Positions 57,436 to 64,000 of a stretch of DNA of 64,000 nucleotides are shown here, in pieces. The DNA comes from Hevea brasiliensis (taxonomy: Eukaryota; Streptophyta; Magnoliopsida; Malpighiales; Euphorbiaceae). Both the position numbers and the translations under genes were made by a program. Location of the stretch: positions 37,783,593 through 37,847,592 of the forward strand of contig NC_079496.1 in assembly GCF_030052815.1 (NCBI RefSeq). The letters run 5' to 3'. How positions within the stretch are numbered: the first letter of the stretch is position 1; the number at the start of each line of letters is the position of its first letter. The notes beneath the pieces are model-generated. The model was not told the DNA's origin and did not search any database. It was given only the letters and a program-made list of their open reading frames with translations.

Positions 57436-60400
57436 TGTTAGTAGTATGCCCTAGAGCATATCATTTAGTATGTATCTTGTACATATTTTTATTAATAAAA
57501 GGCATTTCCACTTTTCCGTTTACATAATATATTTATGTGTAATAGAAAAGGTCCATTGATATTTTGTTAGAAATATTATTCTTAAGTTGTTAAGAATATG
57601 AGTGACAATATTTCTAGCACGAAGTATCATAAATAGGTTCACAATCGAGGATACTTCATAATAAGGACATGACTTATCCAGAAAGATTGTATTCATGTTT
57701 GTTCCCAAGTTATTTATATGAGATATAAATAAGATGGAATGTTGAGTCTCATGCCATATAACAAACATGATAGGCACTTATAAATGATAAGTAGGCCGAA
57801 CCAGTGACACTTATGACAAGCACATTGATTTAAAACTAGTCAATGTATTGTCATAAATCATATCGTGCATATAATCTTTAGACTGAGATAGCACAGTTAT
57901 CTTGTATATAGGTAGTTTGAGTTTGATCTCGCTTTCATACTTGTACTATGTATGGGTATATGGGCATGTGTTGGCTCCTGCTAGTTATATATGGAGGTAG
58001 GTGTTGATCAAGATGGAATCTGTTCCTCTAAGTAAATAGAGATAAAATCCTATGTTCATTTAATTGTTCTTGATGTTTCAAGTTCATGGCGGAGACAGAT
58101 AGATTTATTCAGAAAAGAGTTTCTGATGAGAAAAATCTTTTAATCAAGAACTGGAATTAAAAGAGAACATAATATTCATAGCAAATGGAGTTTGACATAA
58201 ACCATGACTCCAGCTTGAGTTGGGATTTTGTAACAGAGAGATTCTAGTGCATGGTAATATATGATTATAGGTTCATTTAAGGTAAACCTTATTACTAATT
58301 GGGTGGCCATGGCATGCTATGCTAGGTGTTAACCATGGTCTATGAGGTTCATAAAATGATTTAGAGAAATCATTTATGGTAAGAAAGAGTTCTGATGATA
58401 TTAAGAGTTGATATCATGTCTCATTGCCAATTAGTGATGAGCCTAGTAAGTCACACACATACACAAGTTATCACCTAATTAAATATGATTTAATTAATTA
58501 ATTAAAGAGTTTAATTGATTAATCAAATAGGTTTGGTTTGTAATTAGTTTGCAAAGTCCCTAGCATGACTTGAAACCAAATCTAGATTATTAGATGTATA
58601 ATATAAGTTAAATTTATATTTAAAGTGTTTAAATATGAATTTAATTAATGAGAAATTAATTAATAGAGATTAATTAATTAATTTATATTTGATATAAATT
58701 AATTAGAAGAAGAAAAATAATTATTTTGGGTTGAGAACTCAAAATTAAGACACAGGGGCATTTTGATCATTTTGCAGTGTGACACGTGGCACCATGAGAT
58801 GGTGACACATGGCATAACACATAAGCTTGCCAAATGTTTTTTTAATCATGTAAGATGATTAAAATCAAGATTAAATATAGGTTTGACACTTGGCACAATG
58901 TTATTGGGTCACTTAAACCTAGAGCTAATCAAAAGGTGACATGTGGCTAGGGTTTAATGTGTTAACCTAGCTATTTAAGTGTGGTTATGAAAAGAAAATG
59001 TAACACCCTCCCGGTAGCAACTCCGTACATTCTACTGTGCCGGTGACCGGTGTCGGTCCGGACAGCTAGAACGTTCGAAAAAATATTTAAACTAAAGTGA
59101 GGAACCATAATTAACTCAAATATTAATAAGAAAAATTTAGTAAAAATTTTAGAAATAAAATACAACCAAGTCAAATGAGCCGGTGCCCAAGCGATGGGTA
59201 ACCGGAGAGAAATTGCGGTTCTCGCAACGAGGAGCCCTAGACCCGGGGAAAAATTCATGAAATGATTTTTGGGACTTCAGAGAAGGGTCATTGAGGTTCC
59301 TATGGCATTAGAATGCCAAGAAAATATTTAGAAAATTTTTTCAATCGGTACAGACAATTTTGACCCATTAAGCCAAACGGATAGCATTTTGGTCATTTCG
59401 CCTTCAGAGATGATTTTTGGCTGACTTGTCCAGTTGAGTAAATAATTATTATGATCTAAAATATGAATAAATATTAGTAAAAATTTAATTAGAAATGAGT
59501 TAAAGAAAGAAGAAAGAAAAATCAAATAAAAAGGCATTAATGACATAAGCTTGATGTAATTAGAACCCCTTAGCCAATCAAATTAAAGGAAGACATTTAT
59601 AATACCTAAATGGGCAGAAAAAGAAGACCATTTTAGAGAATTTTCTGCAGCTACTCTTCTTCCCCAATAAAACGTTTCATGCTTCTCTTTTCCCTTCTCC
59701 ATTTTCATGCTTACAAAGCTTGAATCCACACCCTTTCTCACCTCAAAACCCTAAGTTATCTTCACTAAAATTAATCCACACACCCTAAGAAAGCTTTTGG
59801 CAGCCAAGAAGAGGAAAGAAAGTGAAGGTTTAACAAGTTGGGAATTTTATCAGATAAGGTTAGTGCATATTAACTTCCTAATATTGTTTACTTATTGAAA
59901 TTTAGTTTGAATATGAATAAATAATTAAGAAATTGAAGAAAATCATGTGTGAAATTGAGAAGCAAATTTTGGCCAGCACTTATAGGATGAGGAATTGATG
60001 AGTTTTATTGGGCTAAAACCTAAATACAAGCTTAGATAATGACATATGGATGATTGATGACCTTAATTGGGATGTGTTGCATGATTCATGGATTGGAAGC
60101 TAGGGTTTTGGGAGTGAAAATTTTGATTTGGCTTATGAAATGGTTAAAGAACATTCTAATGGTCAATTAGTGACCATTTGAGATATGTTGACCATAATTT
60201 GAGGTGCATTAGAGTGTTACAAACTGAAATGGTAGGCTGCCTTGTGAGTGCAGCAGGGTGGTTGGAATTGCAGCCCACTTGGACAGCCATAACTTTGGCT
60301 GTGTTAGTTCAATTGGTGTTTGGCCAATTGGACATGAAACTAGGCTTATAATGGCACATTTTTTCTGAAGAAACCATGCCCAAAAGACCAAAGCAAGAGG

Positions 60401-61044
60401 ACCAAAAGTTGGCCCCAATCCGGACACCCTGCAACAGCACCTGCAGAAATGACTAAATGAACAGTAACTGTTCATTTGGCCATAACTCACTGTAGATTTG
60501 GTGAATTGACCTGAAATTCTTACAGAAACAAGTTAAGACATAGAAAAACAACTTTCATGAAGAAACCTACCCCAAATTATGACCAGAACCTAATCAAATC
60601 ATTGAGCAAAGTGAAGTTTACTGTACTGAGATTTCCAGAATTTTCATTTGAGCAGCAATGTTTGGAGGACTATAACTCTCTCTAGAAAACTCGGATTTAG
60701 GCGATTCTTGAACTGATGGAAACCTAAGGCATAGTAGAACATTTCAAATGAAGAAAGTTAGACCAAATTAGGAACTTAACTTGATCAAATTACTGACCAA
60801 AGTTGGATCAAAATCTGCGTAACCCATGATAGCAAAGCATGAGCGAAGTGCACGTGAACAGTAAACTTATTTTGGCCATAACTTGAGCTACAAAACTCCA
60901 AATGGAGTGATTCAAAAAACGAAATTCAACTAGACAAAATAAGGAACATTTTCTATGAAGGAAGTTTTGTCAAATTCTAACAGTAAATCGACCAATGAAA
61001 TAGTGCAACTTCGGAGCACCAAAATCGAAAATTGGCAATTTTGC

Positions 61045-61520
61045 CAAAATGACCTAAGCTTTGAGAAAGTGACCAAAACCAACAAGTTTTTAATGAAAAA
61101 TGTAGTATGTTTGAAGTGCCAAAGTCAATGTACATATTTTCTATGCAAAAGTCAACATTTTAGTTGACTAATGAAGTGAATAGTGACATGAAAACTTGAA
61201 ATAAGCTTGGAAATGGATTTGGTAATTGATTCCAACAAGTTTTAAATGCAAAATGTGGTACATCGGGAGTGTTAAAACCAATGTACCTATTGTCTATGCA
61301 AAAGTCAACATTTTTGTTGACCAATGAGGTGAATAGTGACACCAAAACTTGAAATTCAAAATTTGAAATTAGAAATGCATCTAGGGGACTTTAAATTGCA
61401 ATTGGCAATTAATACTAGTAAATGTAAAACTCAAAATGTGGGATCTTGGTGTAATTAGAATTAATATATCCATTAAGTATAAAAAGGTCAACATTTTGGT
61501 TGACTAGTATGGTGAATAGT
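61045..61520. repeat. Degenerate triplication inside the solo A LTR
   Basis: The phrase AAAAGTCAACATTTT-GTTGACTA-GTGAATAGT occurs near 61146, 61300 and 61482 (spacing about 152 and 182 bp). Each is preceded by an AAATGTGG(T/G)A-type phrase and each GTCAAC/GTTGAC pair is itself an inverted repeat. Confidence 0.75.
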
Positions 61521-63226
61521 AATCAAAATGATTAGTGAATTAAGATGAAGACCTAGAACCAATTCTAAGCTTAAATGCTTAGAATTGTATGACAAATATG
61601 GACTATGCATCCTAGTCAAAATTGTTAAAAAGAAATTTAGGCTATAAATTTGAAATCCATGAAATATTCATGGATTACTTGAAACATGAAAAATAAGTCA
61701 CCTAATTGATGTGAATAGATAGTTAGGGCATATATGCCCATCACAAATGGAATTAATAAAATATTAGTAACTCAACTTGAAATATAAAATTTGTAATTAC
61801 ATAAGTAGACTCTTGAATGTATAAATGAGAAAGGAAAAATGTTTTGAATACAATGGTACATGTGAACCATTGTTTAGAATTGGGATCAATATGAATAACA
61901 TAATGAATGGATAAATAAACCATATTAATGTATGAATGAGACATTAGTTCTCATTATTGTAAAGAGGAGAAGTATTTTGAGTACAATGGTATAAAAGGAT
62001 AATTGATGTGAATTGTAATCATATAAATGATCAAATGAATGTATGAATTATGATTGAAATTTATCATGAAATAATGAAGTCATAAAGCACAATATAATAA
62101 TATTTTAAAGTATCAAATGCCCTAGTATACCTAACAAGATTGGTTTGGATAGTTTGGCATGCCAATGGGGTATTGTTTTAGCAGTACTGCGAAAGGCTTT
62201 ATGCCCGTATTCATGGCTTTTATGCCGATTTCATGGCTTTTATGCCCGATTATGTGATATCATGGCTTTTTAGCCATATCGATCGCATACATGGTAGACG
62301 CTTTTCGTCCCATGGTATGACGCCCGAGGCACCGCGTGTCCAAGGCCAATGATCCGTTATCCATCCGACTGTCTAGTATAGGTTACTTGGGCATCAATTG
62401 AAGTATTATTCAATTCAGCTAAGTTAAGTTAAGTATAATGAAAATCCAGTACAATTAAATTAAGTATTGAATGAATAAGCAAAAGAGATTAGCAAAAGAA
62501 ACATAACAAAAATATAAATTGCAGAACCGTACAGACTTGAAATACAATATAGATAGAATAAATTATATACCTGCTAGTATTACTGAAAAGTTATAAACTA
62601 AGCACTTCCAAAGAGGAACAAACTAGTATATAAGATCGTTGATACTAGAAATACCATACCAAATTAAATTGATTCTTGAGTATCTGAATTATCATTTATT
62701 TCTTTCTTTACTTGTATATATTATTTCTGGTTATATTATTGCACCACTAAGGAAATGCTTAGCGCGATGGAATTGCTTCCTCGCAGTAATCAAGGTAAAA
62801 CCAGAGATGGTCATCGAGATTTTTGAAGTCCAGATCTGCAGAAGTGTCAGAAGAGTTCAAGAATATCACCTCCTCAGCAATGCATGTAGATAGGGCTCAT
62901 TTTATACATGTTATGTATATTGTTCATTCCTAGCACATTGTAAATTATTTGTATATCTTGTACAAAATAAACTCATGTAATTAACCTATGAATTATGGAA
63001 GCTATTCAAAGTAAGTATTTTAGTATGTGAATTGAATTTGAGTTATAATGAGATTATATTTGTGAATATTGAGATATTGAAAATCTAATGAGATTTCTGA
63101 GAAATCTGGATACTGTATTGAGATACATTATGTTTGAAAATTTTTGAGACTATTAAGTTTGAGAAATTGAGTATATATTGAAATTGTCTTTGGCAGGTTC
63201 AGAAGAACTGTTAGACTAAATTACAG

Positions 63227-63241
63227 CCGACACTTTGTCGG
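63227..63241 (+). promoter_or_regulatory. Hairpin H2, variant stem
   Basis: CCGACA-CTT-TGTCGG, 6-bp perfect stem. Compared with 47043-47057 (CCGGCA/TGCCGG), the fourth base of the left arm and its partner on the right arm are both changed, so pairing is kept. Confidence 0.55.
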
Positions 63242-64000
63242 ATTATCGTTAAAATTTTTGAAATTTCCAATTTAGTTAGATTTTGATAAAAGTAAAAATA
63301 GCCTAAATCTTCAATAAAGTTTTTGAATAAATAAATCAAGGACTGTAATGAAATCAGATAAAATAGAGTGCTCCGGCACACTGAGTGGCATAACTTGCTC
63401 GGCTACACTGTAGTCGGGTAAGGGGTGTCATAGAAAAAATAACCAGCAGCCTCTCCTCTCATTTGTCACGCCACTTTGAGCCTCTCCAGCTATTTCTCTT
63501 CATCTCTCATCAATTCAAAGAGATTAGCCATCAATCTCTTGAATTAAGAACACTAGAAATTGTTTCTAGTGTCCTGTTTACATCTCTAATCTCTTAAAAG
63601 GCAGAACTTGAATTTCTAATTAATAGAAAAAGCTTTAGAGGCTGTTCAAGGGCTGCCATAGGTGTTCTTGGTGTGGACAAGCTAGAGGGACAACATTTGG
63701 TGTCCTGAAGACGAATCTCAAAGGCGCAGACACGCTGCAGTGCATCAAGAGGCTAGTGTAATCGTTCTTGATTTAATCTAGGGTTCTAAAATTAATCTGA
63801 TTAATTTTAAAATCTTAAATGGAAAATACAGATCCAAAAACATATTAAAAGATTTTTAATATGTTGTTTGTCATTGAAATCAAATAGAAAAAAATAAATC
63901 TTGCATGGTGCATGTGACCCTAGGCGAAATTTTTTTGAATTCAATGGTATAATCTTGTGTTTTTCACGCTTCCGTTACTTCAATGACAAACATCAAAGTT

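Larger units (their letters stand above)
58999..63432 (+). mobile_element. Solo family-A LTR with target duplication GAAAA
   Basis: TGTAACACCCTCCCGG to GGGGTGTCATA (CACA changed to CATA), flanked by GAAAA at 58994-58998 and 63433-63437. At 4434 bp it is the longest LTR here; part of the excess is a degenerate triplication at about 61045-61520. It shows ATAAG|GTTAGTGC at 59858/59859, CAATTGGTGTTTGGCCAATTGG near 60311, an imperfect H1 near 62745, AAG|GTAAAACC at 62794, TTTGGCAG|GTTCAG at 63196 and H2 at 63227-63241. Confidence 0.93.
57436..63982 (+). mobile_element. Solo copia LTR with target duplication ATGAC, interrupted
   Basis: TGTTAGTAGTATGCCC at 57436 to CTTCA at 63982, flanked by ATGAC at 57431-57435 and 63983-63987. 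Minus the nested 58999-63437, it is 2108 bp and aligns with the copia LTR at 33360-35465 (2106 bp) in the opposite orientation, so the same family inserted twice. No internal sequence. No gene is present in 57436-58993 or 63438-63982. Confidence 0.95.
48184..64000 (-). mobile_element. Family-A Tekay chromovirus, minus strand, nearly full length, with nested LTRs
   Basis: 3' LTR 48184-51279, internal region 51280-56118 and the first part of the 5' LTR, 56119-57435; the 5' LTR resumes at 63983 and leaves the window. Genes in order on the minus strand are gag, protease, RT, RNase H, integrase and chromodomain, the Ty3/gypsy order. It sits in the gag of the plus-strand element; GTTTA (48179-48183) would be its left target duplication. 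Several stops and frameshifts make it non-functional. Confidence 0.93.

Overview
The window is repeat-only plant nuclear DNA. Everything that can be identified is a transposable element: Ty3/gypsy chromoviruses of the Tekay/Del type with unusually long LTRs (about 2.3-4.4 kb), one Ty1/copia family with 2.1-kb LTRs, a Cassandra-type TRIM carrying 5S rRNA-like LTRs, and a pol-less 6.1-kb insertion carrying a plant gag-like ('putative gypsy type transposon') gene. Initiator tRNA-Met primer sites, the Cassandra element and AT-rich introns point to a flowering plant, most likely a eudicot. A woody Euphorbiaceae such as Hevea is only a guess. I see no host gene, tRNA, rRNA locus or CRISPR array.

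Layout. 1-6475: two Tekay-type LTRs (family A) lie in a family-B LTR. 6476-6811 and 23622-23874: the two halves of an Athila-like 3' region, split by the 6.1-kb insertion 'Z' (6812-23621, target duplication AGGAC). Z is itself split by an LTR-complete but internally deleted family-B element (9666-20350, duplication AGAAG). 23875-33359: family-C LTRs, two of them head to head, with a solo B LTR (duplication GTCCA) inside. 33360-43577: a decayed copia element on the minus strand, its reverse transcriptase split by a Cassandra/B-LTR composite (duplication CATTA). 43578-48183: the 5' half of a plus-strand Tekay element. 48184 to the right edge: a nearly complete minus-strand Tekay element with gag, protease, RT, RNase H, integrase and chromodomain. 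Its 5' LTR carries a solo copia LTR (57436-63982, duplication ATGAC), which carries a solo A LTR (58999-63432, duplication GAAAA). Five insertion events with matching target duplications and LTR-end signatures let the nesting order be read directly.

The most interesting signal is inside the long LTRs. Families A, B and C differ greatly in sequence, but share the same ordered set of short motifs: a splice-donor-like site near the presumed transcript start; in B copies a 63-nt purine-rich block bounded by acceptor-like and donor-like sites; a hairpin (H1) after a U-rich tract, followed by an AG|GTA site; a strong acceptor-like site before a GAAGAACTG block; and a second hairpin (H2) near the LTR end. 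The stems of H1 and H2 differ between copies with both partners changed. I propose that these LTRs hold a multi-intron leader that is spliced from the gag-pol mRNA. The full Tekay element also carries a clean 75-bp GT-AG intron inside integrase. These are inferences from sequence and need RNA evidence.

All coding regions are broken by stops, frameshifts or insertions. They are annotated as pseudogenes, and no restored protein is given.
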